Assembly: GCA_020631735.1 (NCBI GenBank)
Contig: CM036188.1
Location: 16,100,214 to 16,164,213, forward strand
Source of the DNA: Saccharum officinarum
Lineage: Eukaryota; Streptophyta; Magnoliopsida; Poales; Poaceae
Reading direction: 5' to 3'
Length of the DNA: 64,000 nt
In this document: positions 1 to 11,746 of the stretch, piece after piece
Layout: each line of letters starts with the position of its first letter
Numbering within the stretch: the first letter of the stretch is position 1
The notes under the pieces: generated by a model
Seen by the model: the letters and a program-made list of their open reading frames with translations, nothing else
Told to the model about the DNA's origin: nothing
Databases searched by the model: none
Program-made: the position numbers and the translations under genes

Positions 1-1224
1 TAGCAGCACGCTGAGCACAGTTGACGTAGCACACAGCAATTAATTCTATTGCCAGATGCTCAACAGGAAATCCTGAATATCATGTGCTGGATTACCACAC
101 CTATCTGATCCCTTTAATATATGTCAATTTAATCGGCAAGCAATGACGCTAACACCAGAAAGACGGATCAATGTCACGTGAGTTTAGCTTCTTCAAAACC
201 AAACAGATCGACCTCAGTACATATGCGGTAGAAATAAGTAGTAGATAGAGCCAAAAGTTCTCAGGGTAATTATATCTATTCATCTATTCTCCTAATAATA
301 AGGAGGCAAAATTTCAGCCCTTTTTTTCGTCCGTCCATTTTTTTTTGGTCTATCCCCTCTAATTACCGGACAATGAGAAGTTTCTTCTATCCGGACTTTG
401 TATATATAACCTGTGCTCATATGAGTTAGAATAGAAATAGCTCTTGTCAAGCGTGATACGAAGTCTGATTCCAAAACATAAGAAAAATGAAACACTATGA
501 GTGAATTGTGAATATTCTTTTATATACAGAATGCAAATACATGAGATAGAGTTCGGGTACAATACACTTGAAAGATAAATAAAACAGTAACAAAAAGGAA
601 ACGTTAGGAGTGAATCGTGAAACAACACGACACATGATATAGTTCTCATATAGCACGTGTTTGCAAAAGATAAAGAAACAAAATGAGGAAAAGGAATCCA
701 ACAGATACAAGGAAACGTTTTGCTGTGAAACAACGTGGAGGCAGAGGCGAGAGTAGATATGCTTGTGGTAAGTTGAAGAGATCATTGTACACGAGCAATT
801 CTGTTGCCGGAGACGCCGAGAAGGACGGACGGTCTAGGGGCCATCGAACTGTCGAAGCGTTTGATCGACGCGGACGGTCGTCCGCCTGCACATGCGCAAC
901 CTGAGCCTGCTCGCTGCTGCCTCGCCGTTGTGGCCACCCATGCGCCGCTTTGACCACCCACACTGGCACTACTGCATCCGTTCGTGCACGCGCTGTCGAG
1001 CACACTCGCGCGTGCGGCCGCCCACACCACCGCAGCAGTCCATGCATCGTCAAGTTCGTCTGTCCGGCCGGCCTATATACACAAGATTCCAAAAAAACCG
1101 ATGGAGAGAAAACACATTGGGCCCATAATAATGGAAAACAAGGGGGCACCTGTACCAGGTGGAGGTGCTCATCTAACTGCTGCAGGGTTGAGAAAAAGGC
1201 CGTGGAGGTGCTGCTTGCCCGCTC
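1..1224. other. Unassigned spacer with a GC-rich block
   Basis: I recognise no gene here. The first 780 bases are AT-rich. About 790-1080 is GC-rich and ends in a TATA-like CCTATATAC near 1070, so it could be an old promoter or LTR remnant. The open frames on both strands through the GC-rich block have no recognisable domain and overlap one another, as expected of GC-rich DNA. Confidence 0.4.
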
Positions 1225-1373
1225 ATATAACATTGTGGAATCATACTCGGATACTTCGTAACTATACTCAGATACTTCATAACTATCCAGCCCGTGCGCT
1301 GAGATGAGCAACTATCCAGCGCGTCTTTCACCATGTTACGAAGTATCTGAGTATGATTCCACAATGTATTATA
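1225..1373. repeat. Fold-back inverted repeat, MITE-like
   Basis: The arm at 1231-1262 (reads CATTGTGGAATCATACTCGG at its start) is repeated in reverse complement at 1335-1366 with one clear mismatch, and similarity extends a few bases outward. The loop of about 72 bases holds a direct repeat: ACTCAGATACTTCATAACTA-like sequence and the word AACTATCCAG occur twice. The arms would form a long hairpin. No flanking target duplication is obvious, so assignment to a MITE family is only a guess. Confidence 0.6.
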
Positions 1374-2731
1374 ACATATAACACACTGTCAAGCTAATGT
1401 TGGAGGAGGCATGATAAATAGACCCAACTCCTTGCCAACTTTAATCAGAGATTATAACTATGATTTTTTATATGTCCGCAAAGAAAGTCATGTAACTTAT
1501 AGATATTTAATTGTACAAACACATGGATAGTTATGAATGTGCTTTGTAATGAGAGAAAAAACTATACAAGTTAAGAGAATATTGTCATACTATTGCCAAT
1601 ATTAGATTGTGAATGTCATAGTCATCATAAAATGAAATATTATTTTTTTATAAAAACTAAAAAAATAAATAGATATATATATCATTTTGGTTCTTGCTTC
1701 CCATGAATGTTTGGTAGTTTTTTCTCCTGTTGCAACAAGGGCATGTTTGCTAGTTGAGGAATAAAATAAGATATAATCTCCACACAGATCAAATAATTCT
1801 CCCGAGATCAAACACATGTAGCAACAGCAGTAAGATTGATTTAGCTTACACACGATGATGCAATGCAAATCACAGTCTGTCCATCCACCCATGAGCAGCA
1901 ACTCACAATCAGAAGATGAGGGATCTCAACAAGAAATCCAAGCAACACACTCATGCTGAAGCAACTTGATCACGCCAACCACGTAGATCCACAAGAATCC
2001 GGAAGATAATCTTCAAGACGAAGAACCTGATGGGATCACCATATAGGGTTTTTCAAGCGGCGGCTCGGCCAGAAATAATCCACACAATAAAACTCGTCTC
2101 CCTCGTACATGGGTGAACCCCCAGGTATTATGGCTCGCAGGCCGGCCAAACTTGGACTAGGACTCGATGCCTCCCTAAACGACTTAGACTCCAATAATCT
2201 GGTCGGACTCAAAACGTGACAACACCCAGGCCGATTCAACATTAAAAAGGTACGACTAAAACTGACACAAGTCCATATATGTATATGTAAAATAAAATAA
2301 AGCGGCCAGCTGCTAATCACGTGAAATTACCTATATGCTTCTCCAGGTATTTCTCTCCAAGGCAGTATAAATATTTCAAGTGACGTCAACTTGTATGGAG
2401 CCTATAAATATATATTTTCTTGGCTTCTTATTTTCTTCTTTCTTGAATGTTGCACTTCTAAAACTGATATGTGACGACAACCCAGCGATAGTAAATTTAT
2501 CCATGTTTGCAATATATTTCTCATTAAGAAATAAAGCTCCAAATTTAGGATCAGAGGATTTCAAAGAATTACCGGCTGCTATATTTGAAATAAGACTAGA
2601 CTTGTCGGGCGCATGAACATCTTGAGGAGCCATGAGCTCATCATACACCATCAAAAAATATTTTTCTGGCGGTATTCACATTTTTCTGTTTGTTTTCGCG
2701 CACACAAAATAATTCGAGTTTCTAGTAGTGA
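1374..2731. other. Unassigned AT-rich spacer
   Basis: No coding feature is supported. The short open frames on either strand lack motifs, and I see no terminal repeats or target duplications. A TATA-like stretch lies near 2403-2412. Confidence 0.4.
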
Positions 2732-3314
2732 GAGTGTGTAACACCCTAAAATTTTGGATATTAAAAAAAAAAGAAAATATGATTTTATACAATTTTGTGA
2801 CCATGCAAATTTAGAGTAATAATAATTTTTATTAACTTAAAATCAAATATAAGAGTAGAAACATGTTTGTGCATTCATGCTACTGCATTTGATAATTTGA
2901 ATTGAGTGGTTTGAATCAAATTCAAAAGGGAATTCAAAATCTATTTGGAAAATGCTTTGGAAAATTTGTAAAGAAAAAGAAAAAGAGTTTTATTCCTCTT
3001 CTCAGCTTTCGGCCCAGCCCTCCCCCGCAGCCTGCTTGCCTCCCGTGCGCGGCCCGTTCTCCCGCTGCCCATGGGCCGTTTGCTTCTGCGCACGTACCGT
3101 CTCCCGTTTCCCCGCTTGGGCCGAGTCCAGCGAGCGCCGCTGGCCCAGCTTGCGAGCGCGCGCGTCCCTCTCCCTGCGTGTCGCTGACGCCAAGGGCCCG
3201 CGTGTCAGGGTTTCCTTCTTCTTCTCCACGCCGCGTCCGATTCCTTTCCTTCGTTGCCACCGACTGAATCCTCCCTCCCAATCCTTCCCTTCCTTAATTG
3301 GACCGTCTCCGGGC

Positions 3315-3322
3315 TATATAAG
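3315..3322 (+). promoter_or_regulatory. TATA box of solo LTR
   Basis: TATATAAG sits about 580 bp into the LTR between a GC-rich upstream block and a C-rich downstream leader. This position and composition suit a Pol II LTR promoter. There is no direct evidence of activity. Confidence 0.55.
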
Positions 3323-4205
3323 TCGAGGCCGCACATCTTTCCGCCTCCATCCAACCCCTTCGCGGTGTCAACGGAGCTCCTGAGACGCCACAACGAGCTT
3401 GGAGCTCTACCGCGCCACCACCGTCCGCCATTCCGAGCACCGCACCGTCTTCGGGCCGATTTTGTCTTCGGTTCTTACCTTGGTGAGCTCGCCTTGTTCC
3501 CCACTCCATCCCGATGTTTTTCTTTCGCGAGATAACGCTGTGAATCGAGCTTTCGCATTCTCCGGCGATGGCGCCGCCGCGGAACGTCGTCGCGGCTCTG
3601 TTCCGGCCGAGCGCCGCCATCGGCTGATTCCCGATCCAATCCGAGCCGTCCAAATCAAATCCAACGGCCCAGACTTAAAGATACCGGTTCGGCCGGCACT
3701 TTTGCTAAAGAGACCCTGTGTTTTCAATTGATTAACCCGCAGTCCAAAGCGTACTTTCGTATTGCGTAATATCCGTTTGAAAGCGTAGTTTGATCTCAGT
3801 TAATTCAAAATACATTTTTAGCTATTTACAGTTATGCCACTGAGTTTGTTTTAATCATAATTTATCCGTTTTAACTCCGATTTGATCCGTTCAAATTGCG
3901 TTAGGTTCGTAATTAAGAGCTCTACATGTTAGTAGGACTGTTCAGTAGGTTTGTGACAATTTATTTTCGAGCTTGAATTAAAGTAATTACTTTTCTATAG
4001 GAAATCTTCGTAAATTCATAACTTCGTCGTTTTAGCTCTGTTTTTCGTGATCTTTGCGTCTGTGTGATCCTAGCGAGTTGTAGATTTGTTTTAAAAACTT
4101 TTTATCTTATTTTATTACTGTTGGTGTACTGTTCTAATTATAGTCTTGTTTGTTTATGCATGATTGTTCTGGATGAATGTTGTTGCTATTGTTGATCGAG
4201 TATAG

Positions 4206-4278
4206 ACGGTGAGCAATTCGTTGGAGATCAGGAGTTTTACTACGAACAAGATCACCAGGACCAGTTTGAGCAAGGCAA
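4206..4278 (+). other. Coding-like block 1 in solo LTR
   Basis: It lies between an acceptor-like TATAG and a donor-like GTAT. Read from the GAC at 4205 it gives DGEQFVGDQEFYYEQ and continues open to EQG. The matching block in the large LTR (55935-56016) reads DGEQFLDDQKYYFEP with conservative replacements in the same frame. It may be a small spliced LTR reading frame. Function is unknown. Confidence 0.4.
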
Positions 4279-5047
4279 GTATAGCATGGGATTATCCTTG
4301 TTGTCCTATTCACATTAAGCAAATAATATCGTTATGCATATATTCCTTGTTAAGGATGACTTAGAGTTGATCTTATTCCTTGATACCTATTATACTGCAT
4401 GGATTAGTATTGCTAGTGCTCAACATGAACTATGATAATGTAATTTGACTAATGGAATATGCAATAAACATTAAAAGATGATTTTATTACTGTTAAAGGG
4501 TACTAGAGCATGGGTTACTTTGGTGCTCTCATTACTCTCCATAAGGACTTATCTGTAAGCGAAAATCTGGGATTTACAGTACAACTGTGAGGGCTAAAAT
4601 GGCTCTGACTTTAGTCATATAGAAGGATCTTTTCTAGCTTGTTAGAGGTTACCCTTTGGCGCAAATGGGGTAGAGCAGACTGTGGATCCCTGCGTGGTGA
4701 ATCACACAGACTGACTTTGGAAACCTAGCGGCCCTAACTTGTTAGACGAACCTTTGAAAGGCTTCATAGTGTTTCTCTGCCTGCTCACCTTGGAAGTGTT
4801 TTGGGAGTAATTAACCCGAGCATGTGGGCAACATGACTCATAGTGAAAGTGTACAACCTCTGCAGAGTGTAAAACTGTTATAACAGCCGTGCTCATGGTC
4901 ACAAGTGGCCTTGGACCCTTATGGACATGTTTTTGCTATTCGTTAATCATTTCACATGGATCATATGTTTATTGTTACATTGAGACACTTTGACATCATT
5001 GATATACTGAATTAATGCTAATTAAAAGCTACATGCTGATAAACCTA

Positions 5048-5197
5048 TGTTATGCCTTTGAGCCTCATGAACCCCATGTTACACTTGTTGAGTACGAGAT
5101 GTACTTACGCTTGTTTATTTTTTACTTGGATAAAAATCCCGGATGGGTAACAGATGGTGCAAGTAGTGACTACTTCTACTTCCCGGAAGATTACTAG
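5048..5197 (+). other. Coding-like block 2 in solo LTR
   Basis: An open frame contains FEPHEPHVTLVEYEMYLRL and ends YFYFPEDY before TAG at 5195-5197. The large LTR has FEPHEP and a VEF continuation at 56902 onward, and an FPED before a stop near 57040 in another frame. The conserved peptide words suggest coding ancestry, but part of this conservation could come from the overlapping stem-loop. Confidence 0.4.
5089..5107 (+). other. LTR stem-loop (copy in solo LTR)
   Basis: TGAGTAC, loop GAGAT, GTACTTA: seven pairs with one G-U. Equivalent hairpins occur at the same relative place in two other LTR families (56934-56952 and 38619-38640) with compensating base changes. It may be an RNA 3'-end or packaging structure; this is inference. 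Confidence 0.55.
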
Positions 5198-5418
5198 ACT
5201 TGCTGTCAACCAGTCAATGTGCCTGTGTTTGGAGCTACCACGAGAGTTTTACATTTTACTTCCGCTATATTATTGTAAAGACTATGTGTTATTAATCGTG
5301 ATGTAATAACATTTGTGATGATACATCCTTTATAATTTGTTAACTTATGTGTGATTGATCTCTGGGCACACATAAGAATATGCACTCCATTTGGTCGTTA
5401 AATGGGTGTGACAGAGTG

Positions 5419-5864
5419 CAACAGCACCTGGCCCTAAGCACCAACCCAACTTAGCTAATGCATCAGCTATGACATTACAAGACCTAGAAATATATTGCAC
5501 CTTGCATTGGCAGACCTGGTAATATAAACAGTCCGGTATCCATCATGGCCCCATGTTGATAATGCAAAATACACTGGAAGAGGCACAGGTCGGCTGTTCG
5601 GGACCTTCCTAGTAGAACAGGATTCCCCATAAAACATGGTCCTAGAAGAAATTATTGAAATAGAGTTCAAGCATACCTGTATTTTCTAATTTGCATGTAC
5701 CCAAACAAAAAGAAGATATGTTGGCTCATTCAAATTTCAAAAAACATTTGCATCATTCTCGCCAGACGATGGAACATTACTTCGACACATCTGCTAGGTT
5801 GAATGAAATCTAGGAGAACTTTGGGTTGATACAATTGTAGTCTCAAGGCAATGTAGGAACTAGT
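5419..5864. other. Spacer between LTR remnants
   Basis: Sequence directly after the target duplication of the solo LTR. I see no coding or repeat feature. It is probably the continuation of whatever element or host DNA the solo LTR landed in. Confidence 0.35.
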
Positions 5865-7814
5865 TGTAACAACCGTATTTTTGTTTCATATTAAAAACCA
5901 CTAAAAATCTAAACTTTTTAAAACTTTACAACAAATTAAAACCCTGATTATTTATTTTCCTACAAAACCAATTTCAAAATAAAATGCTTTTCAAAAGCCT
6001 TGCATCAAAATTCACCATGAGCATTTAGATTATTAGAATTGTTTGAATGCTTGCCTTGAATGCTTGAAATGCCTGACTGCTTGTGTGCGTGCTCTAGGAT
6101 TTAAGTTGGCATCAAATAAACCTCCTTGATATATTTTTCCTATTCATCCTCCACCAAATACTTCTAATTAACCTCCACATGGGATTCACCAAGCCCCCAC
6201 ACTCAAATTCAAATCATGCATTTGTACCTTAGTTTAAATCTGGGAAAATAGAAAAGGAAATTTAAAAGGAGGAGGACGCTCACGGGCTCAATCTCTCCCT
6301 TCCACCCTTTCTGGCCCATGCTGCAGCCCACCTCCTCTCCTCCCTTCTCAGCACTGGGCCGTTCCGTGCTGCCGGGCCAAGCCCACGTATCGTTCCCCTC
6401 CTCCTCTCTCGCCTGGACCGGCCCATTCACTCACTCGGCCCAGCCACCGGCACCAGCCCGCACCCCTTCTCTTCTCCTCTCTCACCGACACCGTAGCCCC
6501 ACCTGTCACCTCCTTCCCCAATGTGTCAATGGGACGCTGTGCCCATGTCGCCGCCGCCGCCGCTGACCACCTGTGCGCTACCACCTTCGTTCGTCGTCGT
6601 CATCTGGCCACGCGCACGTTTCCGTCGAGCATGCCCACGCGTGGGGACCACCGTCACTATGCTCTGGTCACCGAAATCGTCAGCCCGTATAGCCACTGCC
6701 GTGGATGTGTTCACCTCCAACTCGTCGCCAGCCGGAAGTCAGGCGAAAGCACTCTGTGCGCTACCACCGTGGTACAAACTCATGTGCGGAAAGTTGCTTG
6801 GCGCCTGCGTAACTGGGCGCGCGGCGAGAAATATCTCACCAGCGACCCGACCTCCCGCCGCCTATAAATAGGCCACTCCCCATGCGGCCATCACCCCCAC
6901 AAGCTCCGCCTAGTCTAGGAACGCCCCATCTCCTCTCCATTTTCCCTTCTCCCTTTCTCCTCTGAGCGCAAGTTCGCTTCGCCCCAAATCGGCGACTGTG
7001 GCCACCATTGGAGCCGAGCCACGAGCTCTCCTCCAGTAGCCCATCATGGTGCCATTAGGGTAACCAGCGAGCTCCACGACACCCTCCTCCACCTTTCCCA
7101 CTTCTTCTAGCTCTCTCCCCCTCTGTGTTGCCCCGTCGCCGAGGAGCGCCCATCGCCGAGCCGCCATGGAGGCGGTCCGTCACCAGTGAAGCATAGCGGG
7201 GCAAAATTGTAACCGCTACGCATTTGCGGAAGTGCCATGACCACGTCGTGCCCCTCTTTTCGCATTGGATCGACCTGACCGAGTGGAAACCCCATCGCCG
7301 CGCCGCCTCAGGCCGTCGTCACCACCACGGGCTCCTATGACCTCTGGAAACCTCCCCAGTCGCCGCGGAACCCCATTACCAACGCCGGCCACTAGGTGGA
7401 GTCAACCTCTGAGCACCATCGCCGCCGGCGTGTCCTACTCCAGTGAGCACCTAGCCTCTCCCCTGTTCCGCTGCCGCACTACGGCTGCCATCTCACCGCC
7501 GTTCTTCCCCATTCCCTCTCTCCCTCTCTGTCCCATGGGCCCGAGCCAAAATGGTGACTGCGCCGTTAACAGAAGGAGGAGGTGCCACCGACATGGTTAC
7601 CCCACGTGACAGTCACCATAACCTCCTTCCCTCCCTTCCCGGACTCGGTGCACATGGACTCAAGGAGAAGGAGAGTGGTCCACCGCACAGTGGAAGACCC
7701 GGTGCACAGCACAGTAGCAGCAAGCCGAACCCCGCAGCACTGGCGTGCACGTCAGCTGTTGAACGCAAGGAGGAAATGCTAGGTGTACCCCGAACAATGT
7801 ACATAGGAGAGTGA
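5865..7814 (+). mobile_element. Probable LTR fragment (TGTAACAACC start)
   Basis: It begins TGTAACAACCG, resembling the TGTAACACCC start of the solo LTR. Like that LTR it has an AT-rich first part, then a long GC-rich stretch, with a TATA box at 6863. I could not find a convincing 3' end or target duplication, so the right limit is arbitrary. The GC-rich part is open in several frames on both strands (for example 6521-6871 and 6523-6867). None shows a known domain, and I treat them as fortuitous. Confidence 0.4.
6863..6870 (+). promoter_or_regulatory. TATA box in probable LTR
   Basis: TATAAATA followed by a C-rich leader with no ATG for about 140 bases. It suits an LTR or gene promoter on the plus strand. 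Confidence 0.5.
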
Positions 7815-9131
7815 AAAACCACTTTCATTGTACAAAAAAATTCGCAGAAAATTCCTAAATAAACTAGGTACACCCTAGATCTTACCCAAGTAATTACATC
7901 CTATTTCCATTATTCCTCTTTCTAGAAATATTTCCCAAGTTTATATTCCACATATGGATTTCCTATTAAATCTTTGATAAATCATAACTTCTTCATCCTA
8001 GCTCCAAATTAGTTGATTCCACCACCAAAATTCTTCTAAATTCAAGCTCTACATGACCATACCATTGGCTATATTATTTGTGCCCATTTAAATTATAGGT
8101 TGATTGCTTTCCCTTTCTATTTTAAACTAAATAAGAATTATAGTAATAGCCCTCCACTATAGCAGTAGTAAACCCCGTATATTCGCATATGTGTATGCAT
8201 CGTGACACACACTCAAATATAACCGCATTTAATCACCTAAAATAGGTAGCCATCCATACATACATAGACATGCCCGATATCCGGATATACACCTATGTAT
8301 GGCTAACCCTAGCCCACCTAAACTTAGGGATACACACATATACATGTGTGTATATGCCACTAACCCTAGCCATAACCTAGCCCACGTAGTTAACACTAGG
8401 CACAAGCTTATGCATGTGTCGCTAACCTGGTGAACCTGTAGGGGCCAGACAAGTCATCTACTTGGTCAGCTTTTCTCTTTTAGGTTCACATAATAGCGAA
8501 CCCTAATAATGTGGTCTAGTTTTCCATCAAGCCAATCACCTACCTTAACCTAACCCATAGAAACCCTACCCCCATCGATGAAATATCCTGATCCAAACCT
8601 TACTTCATATTGACATAATAGCGATAGCCCTAGATAGCAACCCATCACCCAATAGGACCAACCCATATAGGATCGATTGATTATCTATGCTTGTGTTACA
8701 TGCTTTGCTTGTTATTTTCCTTGGTTGTGTTTCCCTACTTGTCGACGCTAGACCGTGTAGGATAGAAGATGTGAGAGAACATGATGGAGCCCAGAAGACA
8801 GGAACAGGAGACACAAGAATCGAATGACGATAAAATTGCCAGTGAATGGAAGCAAGTCCTAACACCCACTGACTCTTCCCCTCTATATCACATGCCATCC
8901 TTTAACCACCTCCTTTCCACCACCACCATATATTGCTTGCCTCCACTATCAACCCACCACATTCCATCTCCACCAATTAATAACCCAACCTATGTTACCT
9001 AAAACCCCTTATAAATTAATAATGATTAGATTAAACATGATAATGTAATTAATGATAAAGTGCTCATTACCTTGATGAACTTAATAATAACAACTATGGA
9101 ACATAAAATTAGTAAAACTTGACTAAACCCC
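7815..9131. other. Unassigned spacer
   Basis: AT-rich and largely devoid of open frames. Around 8170-8420 words such as CATATGTGTATGCAT and AACCCTAGCC recur in short diverged form. No ends or genes could be defined. It may be the rest of the element that begins at 5865. Confidence 0.35.
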
Positions 9132-10313
9132 TGTTGGAGAAGCGGTTACCAACTAGGAGATGAGGTTGGTACCTCCACCCGGATGGAACTCCTAGCGGAG
9201 GTTGATAAAAGTGGTAGAGTGGTTGATAGAAAGTAGGGCCCAAGAAAATTAGGGTTTCATAAATTCATTCACCAACCAAACCTTACACCATTTACTACCC
9301 CCTTTTATAGGGCACTATTCCCCTTCTGAACCAATTACAATAATGCCCAGGACGGTGGCAATACATTCCAAGAACATCTTAGTCCTACCCTATGCTGACG
9401 AGGGTGTTTTGGTCATCCTTTCGTGCATTGCCTTTCCTAGATGGGTCTCTATTCTTGGACTGCCCAAGGCCCCATATCTCAGTGCCGCCAGAGCCGCTAG
9501 TGCCTTTGCCTAGTCCTTGGTGCCGTCCGAGTGATCCCAGATTTTGCTTGTTTCTAGTTATGGCGGAGGTTTCTAGGCCTTCATTCGACTCCCAATGCAG
9601 TGGTCTCTACTAGAGTCAAGAAGGCCTTCGCCTGGATCGCTAGGACCTCCACTACTGGCTTGACCCTGGTGCCTCCGCCATCATCTCTGGGGTCTTTGCA
9701 CCACCTCTGGACCTAGTCAAAGGTCTTGCTCGCCTTTCCTGCACAACGCCATGAAAACACCATTGCATAGAGTACGTCTCATATCAGTTAGTCTCCATAG
9801 CCTCCGTTGCTGACAACCTCCGCGGCCTATAACCAGTTCCCAACTGTTCCCCCTTTTGAGGCTGTGGTCTAATGTTGTGGGCCATGCCCTAAAAAAGGAG
9901 TCAATTTTTCGGTTTTGAGGCACAGAGGCCTCCTTGGCTGCCACAGAGGCTCCCTTCCTCTTCCCCCTAGGGCACCTGAATTCGATTGTTGACCTTGTGA
10001 CGTGGTACGTGCTGATTGGTTATACTGGCTCTGGAACCGACGCGTGTGGGCAGACGCGATCGTTGCGTCTTGGGAAGTGGAGGGGTCATGCAGTCTGTCA
10101 TGACTGTTGTGTCTTGTTAGGTGAAGCGCCCATCCACGGCCTATATAAGCGGGGGTCGGTGGGGGCTCCCCCCATGGATCTCGAGTGATTGCTTTCACGC
10201 CTACTGCCTCCTTAGCATTTTCTAGTGCTTTGCCATCCGTTTGCGCTTACCTACTCGTGGCCTTCGCCTACTTTCTTATAGCCTCTGCTTGCTCTCACCT
10301 GTTGCTCTAATTT
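9132..10313 (+). mobile_element. Candidate LTR and leader upstream of gag-like gene
   Basis: TGTTGGAGAAGCGG at 9132 looks like a Gypsy LTR start. A TATA box lies at 10142, and a leader rich in CT runs to the first codons of the gag-like gene at 10314. I could not resolve the LTR end, a primer binding site or a matching 3' LTR, so the call rests on position and composition. Confidence 0.35.
10142..10149 (+). promoter_or_regulatory. TATA box upstream of gag-like pseudogene
   Basis: TATATAAG about 170 bases before the gag-like reading frame, in a GC-rich setting. It is probably the promoter of the retroelement. Confidence 0.5.
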
Positions 10314-11746
10314 TTGGCGGTGGCTTCATCTTCTTCTGCTCTTCCACACTGGGCTACTTTCTTTGGTCCTTATCGCCATCTTCTTGCCATTAGGGTGAGC
10401 GGGTGGTCTAAGTGTTTTGAAGATTGCCTGGTTGCGAGTATTACAGCGCAGGAGCTTGAGGACGATCTTGCTGGTGTCGACACTTCTGTTGGTGACTTGA
10501 TTAGAGTTGAGGAGGTGGAGGCAATGGCTGGGAAGACTTGGGATTTTGGAGAGTCACTGATGACTAAAAGGATGATCTGCAAGCTTGAGAGGGAATGGAT
10601 GATTTCGGTTGGTCGGGCTAAGCCTCTGCAGGGGGAGACGGTGCCTTCACCCGGTAAGGGCTATGCTGTGGTCTTTGAGGACTATTTCTCATGTGGCATT
10701 CACCTGTCGTCTGTTAAGTTTCTTACTCTGAGCAAGTTCTACTGGGCTTGCGAGTCATACGATCCTCAGCTAGACCTAGATACGTTCTGCACATATTATG
10801 AGTTGCAGCGCTAGCCAAAGAAGGTGAAGCTGAGTGGGGAGGAACTTGTCGCTCAGTATGGTAGCTATGCCTTTATGGTGAAGAGGCAACATGGCGACTC
10901 TCGCTTGGAGATCTCATACTGCTAGAAGAATAACTAGGACAAAGACTAGAAGAAGTTTTGGTTTTATGTTCAGACCTATGGCGTGACCACTACCCATGAG
11001 GATGGGACACAGAGTACTTGCTTCCCCTTGGCCTCCGTTATGTCTGATATGAAGCCTTTGGCAAAGGTTAATCCACATGAGGAGATGACACCTGAGTGGG
11101 AGGCTTGCAACAGGGCCTTCGCTTTGGCATGCCGGTATTCCGGAGGTTGCGATCTTGTCGAACAGATGGTGGCTTCTGATTGCTGGCCACATGCTAAGAG
11201 TCAGGCTTCGTTCACCCTTGATATTGTGAATGTTCCTATCTATAGTCTAGCTGAAGGGGTTCCTTTCCCTCGGTTTGGTATGGAGCTGAATGAGGGTGAG
11301 AGCCCTGAAGAGTTTGCTTCCATGGTGGAGCGGGGTGCTTGGGAGGTTGTCGGTGAGATCACCGACAAGGAATATCTTGCGTGGAGGTCTGTTGGAAGTA
11401 TCATGCCCCAACTAAATAGAGTTCTTGAAGAGCTTGGGATTCATCATGAGGAGCACAAGGTTCCTCTGAAGGTTCTCAAGTCGATTGAGGACTACGACAG
11501 TAGAGTCAAAGAAGAGGAGGGGGTCTGGTGCCCCAAGGCTACTAGCAAGAGACAAAGGATTGCCCCTTCTGTCATTGCCGCTTCTGCTGCTGGCTCCGCT
11601 ATCGGGTCTACCGATGCCTCCTCCAATGATGACGAGGAGGTTGCCGAGAATGCTGGCGGAGGTCCGACTTTGGTTGGGGCCGAGGCAGAGGCCGGGCGGT
11701 CCACTGCATCAATGGATCTTTGCGGTGACCAATTTGTGGAGAATGC
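10314..11746 (+). pseudogene. Gag-like protein, N-terminal part (Transposase_28, PF04195-type)
   Basis: One reading frame runs from 10314 to the LTR insertion point at 11747 and is broken only by four TAG stops (10812, 10923, 10935, 10947). It begins at TTG, not ATG. Residues roughly 115-165 match the plant 'putative gypsy type transposon' domain: PSPGKGYAVVFEDYFSCGI, then an FY and a D-P-Q segment. A K/W-rich stretch and an FALACRY segment follow, then an acidic Ser-rich tail (SNDDEEVAENAGGG). Such proteins occur in non-autonomous grass Gypsy elements; their role is presumably gag-like but is not well defined. The frame is cut at 11747 by an LTR, and the rest resumes near 16918. All four stops lie in a CTAG context. 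Family assignment is from memory of the domain. Confidence 0.65.

Larger units (their letters stand above)
2737..5413 (+). mobile_element. Solo LTR, Ty3/Gypsy type (family 1)
   Basis: The segment starts TGTAACACCC and ends GGGTGTGACA, and is flanked by the identical 5-bp target duplication GAGTG (2732-2736 and 5414-5418). No internal region or second LTR is present, so this is a solo LTR left by recombination between the two LTRs of one element. A TATA box lies at 3315. Many blocks match the LTRs at 53303 and 59538, including the GACGGTGAGCAATT block, an ACTTATCTGTA block and the FEPHEP block, so it is a diverged relative. The TGTAACACCC/GGGTGTGACA ends and the relative's tRNA-Met PBS suggest the Tekay/Del chromovirus lineage, which is an inference. 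Confidence 0.88.

Noticed and set aside
2902..3731. Many overlapping open frames in GC-rich sequence after the solo LTR start
   Set aside because: They lie in the LTR promoter and leader, are open on both strands and show no domain.
6209..7873. GC-rich open frames on both strands
   Set aside because: Composition alone explains them. Codon periodicity is not evident and no motif is recognisable.
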